From Lutibacter oceani (GTDB taxonomy: Bacteria; Bacteroidota; Bacteroidia; Flavobacteriales; Flavobacteriaceae), in NCBI RefSeq assembly GCF_003384935.1, contig NZ_QTTQ01000011.1, positions 616,718 to 680,717 on the forward strand: a DNA stretch of 64,000 nucleotides, read 5' to 3'. The notes under the pieces are model-generated. The model saw nothing but the letters and a program-made list of their open reading frames with translations. It did not search any database and had not been told where the DNA came from. Both the position numbers and the translations under genes were made by a program. This document shows positions 1 to 9,492 of this stretch, piece by piece (position 1 is the stretch's first letter; every line of letters begins with the position of its first letter).

Positions 1-824
1 TGTGCATCAAAAGCACCTACAGCAACTACTACTTTTGTTGATAAACCTAATATATTTGCCCATTCATCAGATAAAGTTCCAGCTGAAACATCTGATGTAA
101 AAGTTTCTGTAAATAATCGATCTTTCAGTCCATCTAAAATTGGATCTAACGCAACAAAAAACTCATTTGCTGGCAACCCGCCATAAGATTCGTGCCATAA
201 AGCTTTATGACCTGCAGCACATCTACTGCGTTTCATTTGTGAAACATCAGTTCCTCCCGTTAATAAAAAAGGCACCCAATCGCAATGTTCTACCCAAGAA
301 TATGCTTTTTCTAAAACGCTTTTATCTTCTCTGGAAACATGTAATATTTTTGACCAAAACCATTCTGATGAATAAATTCCACCTTCAAATTGTGAATAAT
401 CAATATCCCATTTTTTACACAATTCGTTAATTTCATCTGCTTCTTTAATACCAGTATGATCTTTCCAAAGAACAAACATAGCATTTGGATTTTCTTCAAA
501 ACCATTTAACAAAGCCAAAGGAGTTCCTGTTTTGTCAACGGCTACCGGGGTTGAACCTGTTGTGTCAATACCAATTCCAACAATATTATCAACAACATTT
601 TTATCAACTTCAGCTATAACTTCTTTAATTGTGTTTTCAATTCCTTCAATGTAATCTAAAGGATGTTGTCTGAATTGATTTTTTGAAGGGTCACAAAATT
701 TCCCCTCTTTCCATCGTTCATAATAATGAACTGCAGTTGCTAATTCTTCACCAGTTACTGTATTTACTAACAAAGCTCTAACCGAATCAGATCCAAAATC
801 CATTCCTATTGCATATTTTTCCAT
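1..824 (-). CDS. araB: Ribulokinase AraB, C-terminal part cut by window edge
   Basis: Cytoplasmic FGGY-family kinase that phosphorylates L-ribulose to L-ribulose 5-phosphate in arabinose catabolism. The start is the ATG at 822-824; about 274 codons are in the window and the frame stays open to the left edge. The N-terminus (MEKYAIGMDFGSDSVRAL) carries the FGGY ATP-binding loop. GIDTTGSTP, NAMFVLWKDHT, GGIYSSEWFW and AGHKALWHES are nearly identical to what I recall of E. coli AraB, which separates it from xylulokinase. It is the last gene of the leftward arabinan train, 94 bp after the GH51 stop, and a candidate AraR palindrome (871-889) lies in that gap, so it may have its own regulated promoter. 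The remaining arabinose genes (araA, araD) would be expected beyond the window. Confidence 0.95.
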   Translation of the reverse strand, partial: MEKYAIGMDFGSDSVRALLVNTVTGEELATAVHYYERWKEGKFCDPSKNQFRQHPLDYIEGIENTIKEVIAEVDKNVVDNIVGIGIDTTGSTPVAVDKTGTPLALLNGFEENPNAMFVLWKDHTGIKEADEINELCKKWDIDYSQFEGGIYSSEWFWSKILHVSREDKSVLEKAYSWVEHCDWVPFLLTGGTDVSQMKRSRCAAGHKALWHESYGGLPANEFFVALDPILDGLKDRLFTETFTSDVSAGTLSDEWANILGLSTKVVVAVGAFDA

Positions 825-870
825 CTAATAAATCTTTATGTATATGACAAATATAACATTTTTATTTTAT

Positions 871-889
871 AAGTGTGTAAAAAACACTT
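871..889. promoter_or_regulatory. Candidate AraR operator, site 1
   Basis: Perfect palindrome AAGTGT-N7-ACACTT in the 94-bp gap upstream of araB, centred 56 bp before its ATG. The same 19-bp layout recurs twice between susC and araR (17421-17439, 17485-17503). The sharing of one spaced palindrome by the araB and susC upstream regions is direct observation; binding by the Nudix regulator is inference. It could form an RNA hairpin, but no T-tract follows in the direction of transcription, so it is not a convincing terminator. Confidence 0.6.
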
Positions 890-918
890 CTTTTATTTTT
901 ATAGTTATTAATTAACAT

Positions 919-2946
919 TTATTTTATTTTAAATTTTAAAATAGTAAAAGAGTTTGGTTTCAAACTCACCACTGTTTTTTCACCTTCTAATATAAAATCC
1001 GATTCATTAGGGCTAATTTTATTTGGTGATTCAAACGAATTTCCATCAACCAAGTTATCACTAGTTAAAATTGTAATTATTCCTTTTGATTTAACTTTTT
1101 TTCCAGATATATTAACCGTAACATTCTGAGAATTACTTGATGTATTTACCAATTTAATAATCACCTCTTCTTTCTCTAAATCTTTTGCAGCAGTTGCATA
1201 CAAATCTCCTTGACCAGTTAAAGGTTTTCCTTCTTTAGTTATTGAAAGTAAATCAGTTCCCTTATTAGTTGCATACATTTTTTGCACTTGATAATTGGCC
1301 GTTCCGTATGATTCTAAGTTATTGAACCAAATCATATCAGGAGCCCATTGAAACGCATCAATATGTGCCATTAATGGCGCATATGATGTTAAATGAACTA
1401 CTTCAGCATTACGCTCTAAACCTGTCATAAATGCAGCTTCAGAAAGTGCTGCTTCCCAATTATTTTCCTTCGGACCATCTTCTATCTCTTTTGGATGAGC
1501 GGCATATTCACCTGCAAATATTTTTGGTCCATTTCTATCATAACTATCATAACGTGCAGCATTTTCTCTAAACCATTCAGGACTTCTGTAATAATGTTCA
1601 TCAATAATTTCAGCATTTAATTTTTTCAATTCCTCCATTCCATATTCAAAATAATCTCCATCAGGAAAAGGGCCGCTTCCCGAAACAATAATTATTTCTG
1701 GATATTTAGCTTTAATTGCTTTTTCAAATACTTTATATCTTTCAATATAAGCCGGACCCCATTGCTCATTACCAACTCCAATATATTTTAAATTGAACTT
1801 TTCCGGGTGTCCCATTTCGCTTCTAACTTTACCCCAAGGAGTATTAATTGAACCATTTGCAAATTCAATTAAGTCCAGCGCATCTTGCACATAAGGATCT
1901 AATTCTTCCATTGGAACTAATTCACCTGTGTTAAACTGACAAGCAATTCCGCAGCTTAAAATTGGCAATGGTTCTGCTCCTAAATCTTCAGAAAGTTGAA
2001 AATATTCAAAAAAACCTAATCCAAAACTTTGAAAATAATCGGGAGTTAATTTATGTTTAAACTCCGTATTCCATCTATTTACTAAAATCTCTCGATCTTC
2101 AATTGGCCCAACAGTTTTTTTCCATTGGTAACGACGCGCTAAGGTTCTTCCTTCAACAATACATCCTCCAGGAAATCTTAAAAATCCAGGATCCATATCA
2201 TCTAATAATTGTACTATATCTTTACGCAATCCGTTTTTTCTTCCTTTCCAAGTATCTACAGGAAATAAAGAAATCATATCCAAATCAATTTCTCCAGTGC
2301 CTTCAAAAGTGATTTTAATTTGTGCTTTTGCTTCGGTTTTTAAAGCTGTAAGTTGCGCTGTATAATTTTCCCAATCTGTTGATGTTGGAACAATATTAGT
2401 TTCACCTAAAACAGTTCCTTCTTTATCAATAAATTGAATATTTATTTTTTTAACATTTCCACTTTTTTTTGAAGCTGATAGATAAAAATTATAAGAAGCA
2501 TCTTTATGAATTCCCATTCCTCGGAAACCTTCATTAATTAATACGTAACCTTTATCATCATTTATTTTAACTCTTATATAATTCTTATTACTTGGGTTGC
2601 CTGCATATTTTACTGCTGAAGCTATTCCAGACTCATTATTAAAAGAATGTTTGTTACTATTTGGTTGGCTCCAACCCATTAACGGATTTGTAAATTCAAA
2701 AGATCTGTTCTTTATCATTTCTGCATATAAACCTCCATCCGCTGCAAAGTTGATATCTTCGAAAAAGACACCATACATTGTTGGTTGAATTTTTATGCCG
2801 GAATCTTTTAAATCTACATGCAAATTAACTATTTCGTTAGAAATTGATTTGGCTTCAGAAGTTGTTACTTCTTTTTCCTTACAACTTAATAATGCAGCGA
2901 TTATAAAAGCAACTAAAAATGTGTATGTAAAAAATGGTTTCTTCAT
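919..2946 (-). CDS. GH51 alpha-L-arabinofuranosidase lipoprotein with CBM-like domain
   Basis: Predicted retaining alpha-L-arabinofuranosidase removing arabinose from arabinan or arabinoxylan fragments. 675 aa. The N-terminus has a lipoprotein signal (hydrophobic stretch then LLSC, Cys22), so it is probably membrane-anchored in the periplasm or at the surface. Residues about 95-230 look like a CBM4_9-type beta-sandwich inserted before the catalytic barrel. Acid/base is Glu394 in VGNEQWG and the nucleophile Glu480 in FAGEYAAHP; the C-terminal beta domain follows (about 560-675). It lies 27 bp after the GH43 gene 2974-3924. It differs from the second GH51 at 11107-12666 (NEM/DEW motifs, shorter), so the two probably attack different linkages. 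Substrate is inferred from context. Confidence 0.88.
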   Translation of the reverse strand: MKKPFFTYTFLVAFIIAALLSCKEKEVTTSEAKSISNEIVNLHVDLKDSGIKIQPTMYGVFFEDINFAADGGLYAEMIKNRSFEFTNPLMGWSQPNSNKHSFNNESGIASAVKYAGNPSNKNYIRVKINDDKGYVLINEGFRGMGIHKDASYNFYLSASKKSGNVKKINIQFIDKEGTVLGETNIVPTSTDWENYTAQLTALKTEAKAQIKITFEGTGEIDLDMISLFPVDTWKGRKNGLRKDIVQLLDDMDPGFLRFPGGCIVEGRTLARRYQWKKTVGPIEDREILVNRWNTEFKHKLTPDYFQSFGLGFFEYFQLSEDLGAEPLPILSCGIACQFNTGELVPMEELDPYVQDALDLIEFANGSINTPWGKVRSEMGHPEKFNLKYIGVGNEQWGPAYIERYKVFEKAIKAKYPEIIIVSGSGPFPDGDYFEYGMEELKKLNAEIIDEHYYRSPEWFRENAARYDSYDRNGPKIFAGEYAAHPKEIEDGPKENNWEAALSEAAFMTGLERNAEVVHLTSYAPLMAHIDAFQWAPDMIWFNNLESYGTANYQVQKMYATNKGTDLLSITKEGKPLTGQGDLYATAAKDLEKEEVIIKLVNTSSNSQNVTVNISGKKVKSKGIITILTSDNLVDGNSFESPNKISPNESDFILEGEKTVVSLKPNSFTILKFKIK

Positions 2947-2973
2947 TTAATAAGTAATTTTCAATAATTCATT

Positions 2974-3924
2974 TTAATAATATTCAAAAACTGGTCTTCC
3001 ATTATTATCAAATTTAACTTGCATAACTCTAGCATGTCTGTTTGGATCGTATAAAGGATCACCTACAATTTTTTCATAATCTCTGGCATGATAGATACTT
3101 AATGGTGTTTGACCATCTTCAGCAACAGTAAAACTGTTATGTCCTGGTCCATATATATTTTTGTTATAATCTGACTCTAAAACTGGATATCTAGATTTTT
3201 TCCAAGAATTCCTATCTAATAAATCAGAAGCTGAATCTGCTTCCATCATTCCCATACAATAACAAGCACCTGTTGCGCTTGCAGAAAATGTGATATAAAT
3301 TTTGTCATTATTTTTTATTACAGCTGGACCTTCATTTACCCAAAAATCAATTCTTTCCCAATCATAATCAGGTGTGGTAAGCATAAACTGAGCTGTTTTT
3401 AATTTAATTGGCGATTCCATTTCCGCTAAATATAAATTTGAAGCAGCAAATTGTCCACCCGTTTTTTCAGCCCAACAGAAGTATCTTTTTCCATTATTTT
3501 CGAAAACTGTTCCGTCTAAAGAAAAATCGACAAATGTTTTGTTATCACCATCCGCAGGTTGCATCTGCCCAAGTTCAATCCATTCGTCTTTTAAAGGATC
3601 CTGACCTTTACATTCAAGAACATAAGGTCTTAATTTCCAAATATCATTAACTTCGCTAGCTGCAAAATAAACATACCATTTTCCATCTAAATAATGTATT
3701 TCTGGAGCCCAAATATGCTGACTCATTGGTCCTGTTTTGTGCTTATGCCATACATTAAATGTTTCTGCTTCTTGTAATCCTTTTATTGTTTTAGCTCTTC
3801 TAAGTTCTATAGAATCATATGATGGTACTGAACCCGTAAAATAATAATAACCGTCGGTATGTTTATAAATAAACGGATCGGCACGTCGCTCAACAATAGG
3901 AGTATTTTTTCCAGTTGTACCCAT
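2974..3924 (-). CDS. GH43 enzyme without signal peptide
   Basis: Inverting five-bladed beta-propeller glycoside hydrolase, probably an exo-acting alpha-L-arabinofuranosidase or 1,5-arabinosidase; the exact subfamily cannot be assigned by eye. 316 aa. Catalytic triad positions are visible: Asp16 in RADPFIY (base), Asp137 in SLDGTVF (pKa modulator) and Glu198 in VNEGPAV (acid). Unlike the other three GH43 proteins of the locus it has no signal peptide or lipobox, starting MGTTGKNTP, so it should be cytoplasmic. Its stop-to-start neighbour is the symporter gene, 2 bp upstream in the transcript, which suggests it hydrolyses short arabino-oligosaccharides after import. GH51 follows 27 bp downstream. 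Confidence 0.88.
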   Translation of the reverse strand: MGTTGKNTPIVERRADPFIYKHTDGYYYFTGSVPSYDSIELRRAKTIKGLQEAETFNVWHKHKTGPMSQHIWAPEIHYLDGKWYVYFAASEVNDIWKLRPYVLECKGQDPLKDEWIELGQMQPADGDNKTFVDFSLDGTVFENNGKRYFCWAEKTGGQFAASNLYLAEMESPIKLKTAQFMLTTPDYDWERIDFWVNEGPAVIKNNDKIYITFSASATGACYCMGMMEADSASDLLDRNSWKKSRYPVLESDYNKNIYGPGHNSFTVAEDGQTPLSIYHARDYEKIVGDPLYDPNRHARVMQVKFDNNGRPVFEYY

Positions 3925-3926
3925 TT

Positions 3927-5267
3927 TTATATGTTCAGTTTAGTTTTTATAGTTTCATAATATTTGTCAGTAATTTTGTAGCGAAACATTAGTAAACCCA
4001 TAATTACATGAAAAACACCAGGAATGATTGTTAACATAAGTGCAAGACCAATCAATGCTGTTTCACTTTGTACAGTATCTGGAATGTAGCCAAAAAAGTC
4101 TAACAAATAACCAACGGTTGCACCAGCTACTCCCATACCTGCTTTTTGAGCAAATGAAATACCTCCAAAGGATAGTCCAGAAACACGTTTTCCAGATTCT
4201 GCATGTCCGTAATCTACCGCTTCCGCAATAGCTGACCAGAATACTGGCGCATGTAAATCAACAATAAAGGATAGTATAAAATACAATACATATGCTAAAA
4301 ACATATCTCCGGGTTTCACCACAAAAAACATTACTAAACTGATTGCGCCAACTGCAAGCTGCGTATATTTAAAGAGTTTTACTTTACAGTAACGCTTCGT
4401 TATAAATGTAGACGCGGGCATTGCTAATATTGCGGCAATAACGCCCGTTGCCATAAAAGTAGACTGGACGCTAGCATCGCCTCCAAGAAAATATTTTGCA
4501 TAAAAAATAGCTACAGAACCACGAATTACATACCCTACTGTTCCTGTAAAACATACACCGAATAAAAGTGTCCATTGACCATTTTTGAAAAGCAGTTTGA
4601 ATTGTTCTAATAACGGTGTTTTATCTACAACATGTTCAACACGTTCTTTTGTTGTAAAGAAACTAAATAAGAAAAGAAGCGTACCTAAAAGTGCCATTAA
4701 GCCCATAGCAAGCTGGTAACCTTTAGCAATATCATTTTTACCTAAAGATTCTGCCATAATTGGAACTACAATTGAAACTAGAAAGGCCGCTATTTTTGCA
4801 AAAAAAAGTCGATATCCATTTGCAGATAAGCGTTCCTTTGGATCACTTGTTAATACTCCAATTAAGGATATATAAGGAATTGTTACCGAAGTAAACATAA
4901 TTGTTACAAAAATATAAGTAATGTAAGCGTAAATTAATTTACCCGAATAATCGAATCCTGGAGTTGTAAAGGTTAAAAAAACGGAGATACCAAAAGGTAC
5001 AGATAAAAACAAAAAATAGTGTCTGTAACGCCCCCACTTTGTTGTAATTTTATCGGTTATAAGTCCCATAAGTGGATCGGTTATAGCATCTATAAGCCTA
5101 ACCAAAAGAAATAATACCGCCATGTCTTTAGGTTTTAGACCATAAACATCGGTATAGAAAAAAGTAATAATTAGAAACATTGAGGAAATAACCACGTTTA
5201 CTGCTGCATCTCCTGAACCATAACCGATTTTTTCAAGTATGCTTAACTTTTGATTGTTAGATTTCAT
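3927..5267 (-). CDS. GPH-family sugar:cation symporter (MelB/XynT type)
   Basis: Inner-membrane importer of the glycoside-pentoside-hexuronide:cation family within the major facilitator superfamily. 446 aa with about twelve hydrophobic segments. The signature of the family is seen near the N-terminus: GYGSGDAAVN, then DPLMGLITDK with KWGRYRHYF shortly after, equivalent to the MelB cation-binding and loop 2-3 motif. It sits inside the arabinan operon and is followed after 2 bp by a cytoplasmic GH43, so the likely cargo is arabinose or short arabino-oligosaccharides with H+ or Na+. The 166-bp gap to the upstream GH127 gene is the largest inside the operon and contains a small hairpin. Confidence 0.9.
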   Translation of the reverse strand: MKSNNQKLSILEKIGYGSGDAAVNVVISSMFLIITFFYTDVYGLKPKDMAVLFLLVRLIDAITDPLMGLITDKITTKWGRYRHYFLFLSVPFGISVFLTFTTPGFDYSGKLIYAYITYIFVTIMFTSVTIPYISLIGVLTSDPKERLSANGYRLFFAKIAAFLVSIVVPIMAESLGKNDIAKGYQLAMGLMALLGTLLFLFSFFTTKERVEHVVDKTPLLEQFKLLFKNGQWTLLFGVCFTGTVGYVIRGSVAIFYAKYFLGGDASVQSTFMATGVIAAILAMPASTFITKRYCKVKLFKYTQLAVGAISLVMFFVVKPGDMFLAYVLYFILSFIVDLHAPVFWSAIAEAVDYGHAESGKRVSGLSFGGISFAQKAGMGVAGATVGYLLDFFGYIPDTVQSETALIGLALMLTIIPGVFHVIMGLLMFRYKITDKYYETIKTKLNI

Positions 5268-5323
5268 ATATGTAAAATTTATTTGTTAGAAGTCATATAT
5301 GTTATCGCTTTTTAGTTATTGGT

Positions 5324-5339
5324 GTTTGCTTAGGCAAAC
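5324..5339. other. Small inverted repeat in operon gap
   Basis: GTTTGC-TTAG-GCAAAC, a perfect 6-bp hairpin in the 166-bp gap between the GH127 and symporter genes. No T-tract follows on the minus strand. It could mark mRNA processing or a regulator site; function unknown. Confidence 0.3.
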
Positions 5340-5433
5340 TTGTTGTTAATGACGATTTCATAAATTATTTTCTAGATGTTTTAATTAGTTAACAGTAATG
5401 CTAAACTCACGCCTGTCATATTATTTGGTTTAA

Positions 5434-7413
5434 TTATTCTTTATTTTCAAGCCACACTTTCATTTTACCCACACCTCTATTTGACCAAGTGTAGTAAGGA
5501 ATCGCTTTTAATTTATTATTAGTTATTGTATTAACTCCTTCTAAAATTGGTTCTTTTTGAACTGTAAATTCATCTGAAGTCGAAATTGTAATTGCATCAA
5601 AATTTGGATTGTCAATTTCCTCAACTGCATACACTAAAGGACCATACTCTAAAGATAATTTTCCCCTGTTTTCTTCAACCTTATCATTAGCTTTTACGGT
5701 TCTCACTTCCATTGGAAAATTAAGCTCAATTTTATCAGCTGCTTTCCAATTTCTGTTCACTTCAAAATAACCATCTTTTATTGAAACCTCCACTTTTTCA
5801 CCATTAATGGTTAAAGTTGGTTGGGCTTTAGATGAATCTGTATACCTATACAAATCACCTGGTAAAACTTCATTTCTAGACCAGCCCGGAATTCTAAATT
5901 TTACAGTAAATTCTGATTCTTTTTCTGGTTTTAAAGCGATAGTTACAGCTCCATTCCAAGGGTAATTTGTTTGTTGTGAAATTTGAATAGAATTATTATC
6001 TAATGCTACAACAGCTTCATTTGAAGCATATAAATTAACATAAAGTTCATTGTTAGTTTTTGAGTAAATTAAACCTGGTAGTGAAGGAATAAAACGAATT
6101 ACATTAGTTGGACAACAAGAACAATCAAACCAAGATTGGCGCGTACAAGAACCTCTGTTAGATTTATAAACACCGTCTGATTCTAATGCGTTTGGATAGA
6201 AAAAGTTAGTTCCATCTAAAGATAATCCTGAAATTAACCCGTTGTATAAAGTTCTTTCGATTACATCAAAATATTTTACATCTCCAGATAAATTATGCAA
6301 TCTATGATTCCAATAAACGTCACCAATTGCTGCGCAGGTTTCATTGTACGCAGTTAGGTTTGGTAATTCATAATTATCACCAAAAGCTTCACCATCATGT
6401 CTGGCTCCAATACCTCCTGTGATATACATTTTTTTATTTACCATATTGTCCCATAATTTTTGAACAGCTAAATTATATGCTGTATCTTTTTTTATGGCAG
6501 CAATATCTGTCATAGCCGCATACATATAAACAGCTCTTACAGCGTGCCCAACAACTTCATCTTGTTGTATAACCGGAATATGATCTTGTGAATAAGGGCC
6601 GAATAATTCGTGATTTTTAGGATTCCCTCTATTATCTAAAAAATATTTTGCTAAATTTAAATAGGCTTCATTTTTAGTAATTTGATATAATTTTATCAAA
6701 CCTGATTCTATAATTTGATGCCCCGGAACTGCCTGAATTTTACCTTCTCCTTCACCAAATGTTTTCACCATTAAATCGGCATTTTTTAAAGCAATGTCTA
6801 AGAAATTTCTCTTTCCTGTTGCTTCATAATGTACCGCTGCCGCTTCATACATATGTCCAGCGTTATACAATTCATGGCTCATAAATAAAAATTCCCAGCG
6901 TTTCCCTTCATCCACTTTTACCCAAGGCGCAGGTGGTTTAGCCGGATTAATAGTTCTCCATGTTGTTAAATACCCATCGCTTTCCTGACCTGTTTTTACT
7001 ATATTAATTAGAGAATCTAGTAGTTTTTCCAATGGTTTATTTGGAGCGCTAATTAAAGAATTAGATGCGCCTTCAATAATCTTATAAACATCCGAATCAT
7101 CAAAAGGCATTGCTCCTTTTACGGTTCCTTCCATTTTACCACCAGCCATTAAAAAATTGTCAAAGCGTCCTTCTTCCTCACATTTTGTGATAGCGTATTC
7201 TATTGTTTTTTCCTGAACAGTTTTAATAATAAGCAACCAAAATTCATCTGTAAGCTTTACATTTTGAATGTTAACAGGTTTAATAGGGTATCCTTTTTGT
7301 TCATTATTATTAATACTTTTTGAATTATGGGATGAACCTTCTCCAGTACATCCCATAAATACCAAAAAAAATATACTACCACTAACAAGTAATATTTTGT
7401 AAATACGTTTCAT
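5434..7413 (-). CDS. GH127 beta-L-arabinofuranosidase lipoprotein
   Basis: Predicted retaining beta-L-arabinofuranosidase (DUF1680 family, HypBA1-like), releasing beta-linked L-arabinofuranose found on plant glycoproteins and some pectin side chains. I use the ATG at 7411-7413, giving 659 aa, because it begins a proper lipoprotein signal (KRIYKILLVSG, then FMGC) and lies 5 bp after the upstream GH43 stop; the longer frame to 7449 would overlap that gene. With this start, Glu342 (GEAFG), Glu358 and Cys360 (NETCAA) and the Cys433-Cys434 pair (CSCCPTN) match the zinc-cysteine active site known for HypBA1, whose nucleophile is the first Cys of the CC pair. The (alpha/alpha)6 barrel is followed by C-terminal beta-sandwich regions. 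Confidence 0.9.
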   Translation of the reverse strand: MKRIYKILLVSGSIFFLVFMGCTGEGSSHNSKSINNNEQKGYPIKPVNIQNVKLTDEFWLLIIKTVQEKTIEYAITKCEEEGRFDNFLMAGGKMEGTVKGAMPFDDSDVYKIIEGASNSLISAPNKPLEKLLDSLINIVKTGQESDGYLTTWRTINPAKPPAPWVKVDEGKRWEFLFMSHELYNAGHMYEAAAVHYEATGKRNFLDIALKNADLMVKTFGEGEGKIQAVPGHQIIESGLIKLYQITKNEAYLNLAKYFLDNRGNPKNHELFGPYSQDHIPVIQQDEVVGHAVRAVYMYAAMTDIAAIKKDTAYNLAVQKLWDNMVNKKMYITGGIGARHDGEAFGDNYELPNLTAYNETCAAIGDVYWNHRLHNLSGDVKYFDVIERTLYNGLISGLSLDGTNFFYPNALESDGVYKSNRGSCTRQSWFDCSCCPTNVIRFIPSLPGLIYSKTNNELYVNLYASNEAVVALDNNSIQISQQTNYPWNGAVTIALKPEKESEFTVKFRIPGWSRNEVLPGDLYRYTDSSKAQPTLTINGEKVEVSIKDGYFEVNRNWKAADKIELNFPMEVRTVKANDKVEENRGKLSLEYGPLVYAVEEIDNPNFDAITISTSDEFTVQKEPILEGVNTITNNKLKAIPYYTWSNRGVGKMKVWLENKE

Positions 7414-7418
7414 AAATT

Positions 7419-8429
7419 TTAATCTAATTCGTTTCCTAAAACGGGCCAAAGCTCAGCATCCCATGCTATTTCAGCAACCCTCAATTTTGGCAATCCTTTA
7501 TCATTAGCATCATATCCGTGGAAAAAAATATAATCTTTACCATCAAAAGTATAAGCACTGTTATGCCCAGCGCCATACCAGTTTTTATCTCCTTCTATTA
7601 TTAAAGTTCCACCTCCCTTATTGAGTTCTTTTCCTTCTTTATCTACATAAGGCCCTGTTACTTTTTTTGAACGACCAACCACCACTTTATAAGTACTATT
7701 TTCTCCACGACAACAGAAATCCCAAGACAAAAATTGATAGTAATAATCACCTTTTTTAAAGATAAAAGGTCCTTCTAACGCTGCATTTCCCGGTTCGTCA
7801 TCTTCTAAATCGCTATCTCTATCTCGTCTAGCAATGGTATGCCATTCTTCCGGCTGTGCAATCGATTTTAAATCTGAATTTAATTTTACCATTTTTAATC
7901 CGCTCCAAAATGAGCCAAATGATAACCAAGGTGTATTATTTTCATCAAAAATTAAATTAGGGTCAATCGCATTCCATAAATCTCTGTTTGGAACTGATTG
8001 AATTACAATTCCTTGATCCTCCCATTTGTAATTTTCATCAGTTGGGTTTAGTGTTTTATTTGTAGTTACACCAATTGCTGAAGTGTTTTTTCCAAATGCT
8101 GAAACAGAATAATATAAGTAATAGGTATTGTTATGAAATGAAATATCTGGTGCCCAAATATGACCATTGAAACCCGGTGCTACATCAAGAGCCCATTCTG
8201 GATATTCCGCAAAAACAGGAGCTGCCTGTTTCCATGTTTTTAAATCTTTAGAAATAAATCTTGTAATTCCAGGTCCTGTACAAAATAAGTAATAAGTATC
8301 CCCTTGTTTAGCTACCACAGGATCGTGTGTAATTGGCCTTTCTTGAGCGCAAGAAGCCGATACCATGAAAATTGAAATTAAAAATAAAATACTTTTAAAA
8401 GCGATTTGTATGTTATTAATTTGTTTCAT
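7419..8429 (-). CDS. GH43 endo-1,5-alpha-L-arabinanase
   Basis: Predicted endo-arabinanase cutting the alpha-1,5 arabinan backbone. 336 aa, single five-bladed propeller with no C-terminal extension. The exported N-terminus ends SASCAQERP, which is compatible either with a lipobox (Cys27) or with signal peptidase I cleavage after CAQ. Catalytic residues: Asp36 in THDPVVA, Asp156 in NAIDPNL and Glu219 in LEGPFIF. GHIWAPD, NAIDPNL and GSFWSG are the set typical of characterised arabinanases. It sits between another GH43 (15 bp upstream) and GH127 (5 bp downstream), clearly co-transcribed. Confidence 0.88.
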   Translation of the reverse strand: MKQINNIQIAFKSILFLISIFMVSASCAQERPITHDPVVAKQGDTYYLFCTGPGITRFISKDLKTWKQAAPVFAEYPEWALDVAPGFNGHIWAPDISFHNNTYYLYYSVSAFGKNTSAIGVTTNKTLNPTDENYKWEDQGIVIQSVPNRDLWNAIDPNLIFDENNTPWLSFGSFWSGLKMVKLNSDLKSIAQPEEWHTIARRDRDSDLEDDEPGNAALEGPFIFKKGDYYYQFLSWDFCCRGENSTYKVVVGRSKKVTGPYVDKEGKELNKGGGTLIIEGDKNWYGAGHNSAYTFDGKDYIFFHGYDANDKGLPKLRVAEIAWDAELWPVLGNELD

Positions 8430-8444
8430 ATCCTAACTTTTAAA

Positions 8445-9437
8445 TTATTGAATTCCTTCTGAAGTCATTATAATCCGCTGCATAGTTCCATCTTCATTAT
8501 AATATAGATTATCTATACAAATAGAACGTCTAAAACTTCCTCCATTCGGTTGAATACTTCCATTATGATAAATAAAATAATCTTTCCCTTTAAACTCTAT
8601 AATCGCCTGATGGTTGGTATTACTGTTTCCAGCAACTTCATTTAAAATACCTTTAAATTCCCAAGGACCAGTAATCGATTTGCTCATAGCATAGGCTATT
8701 TTTTCAGGAAATTGATATGCATATGATAAATAATACCAATCTCCTTTTTTATGAATCCAAGGTGCTTCTGTAAAATTTGGCAAGTCAATGGTTTCTATTG
8801 GGCCGTCCAATTCAATCATATTTTCTTTTAATTTCGCATAATGACATACTGTATTCCCCCAAAATAAATAAGCCTGCCCATCATCATCAATAATAACTGT
8901 TGGATCAATATCATCCCAGCTAATATCAGTTTGAGTTGTCATATTATTGGTAATTAATGCTTTTCCTAAGGCGTCTTTAAAAGGTTCTATTGGACTGTCA
9001 GCAACTGCAACACCTATTGCTTTTCCATGAATACTACCATGTTCAACCGTTACATACCAATAAAATTTTCCATTTCTTTCAATTACTTGAGCAGCCCAAG
9101 CATCTCCAGATGCCCAAGAAAAATCTGAAGTTTTTAAAGGAACGGGATGTTCTTTCCAATTAACCATATCTGATGAAGAATATACCAACCACTCATTCAT
9201 TTTATAAAAATTGAAATCGTCCGGAGCTTCATCATGACCAGCATATAAATAAACACTATCGTTATAAACAATAGCAGCAGCATCCGCAGTAAATTTATCC
9301 TTAATAATAGGATTGTTTATTTTTAAAGGTTTAACAGCCGTTCCAGAAACTTTAGAAACTTCAACTTTATCTGTTTTATTTATTGTACAGCTTATAATAA
9401 GCGAGGCGAGTATTGTACTTAAAAATATTTTTCTCAT
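8445..9437 (-). CDS. GH43 family lipoprotein, probable arabinofuranosidase
   Basis: GH43 propeller enzyme of 330 aa with a clear lipoprotein signal (LASLIISC, Cys17). Putative catalytic residues are Asp52 in FTADAAA, Asp178 in DDIDPTV and Glu224 in NFTEAPW. The acid motif TEAPW and the KMNEWLVYSSSDMVNW segment place it with the exo-acting xylosidase/arabinofuranosidase-like branch rather than with arabinanases, which carry NAIDP and EGP. It is therefore likely to remove arabinose side chains or chain ends made by the endo-arabinanases next door. Operonic: 54 bp after the GH43 at 9492 and 15 bp before the one at 7419. Confidence 0.85.
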   Translation of the reverse strand: MRKIFLSTILASLIISCTINKTDKVEVSKVSGTAVKPLKINNPIIKDKFTADAAAIVYNDSVYLYAGHDEAPDDFNFYKMNEWLVYSSSDMVNWKEHPVPLKTSDFSWASGDAWAAQVIERNGKFYWYVTVEHGSIHGKAIGVAVADSPIEPFKDALGKALITNNMTTQTDISWDDIDPTVIIDDDGQAYLFWGNTVCHYAKLKENMIELDGPIETIDLPNFTEAPWIHKKGDWYYLSYAYQFPEKIAYAMSKSITGPWEFKGILNEVAGNSNTNHQAIIEFKGKDYFIYHNGSIQPNGGSFRRSICIDNLYYNEDGTMQRIIMTSEGIQ

Positions 9438-9449
9438 AATTTATGTTTT

Positions 9450-9492
9450 AAATTTCTTCTATTTTAAAGAATAAAAAAAGGTGAAGAAATTT
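9450..9492. other. Intercistronic inverted repeat
   Basis: AAATTTCTTC and GAAGAAATTT form a 10-bp inverted repeat with a 23-nt loop between two GH43 genes, touching the upstream gene's stop codon. In mRNA it would make a stem-loop at the junction. A role in mRNA stability is inference. Confidence 0.35.

Noticed and set aside
871-889. Terminator between GH51 and araB
   Set aside because: The stem is short and no T-tract follows on the minus strand; the same palindrome occurs in the susC-araR promoter region.
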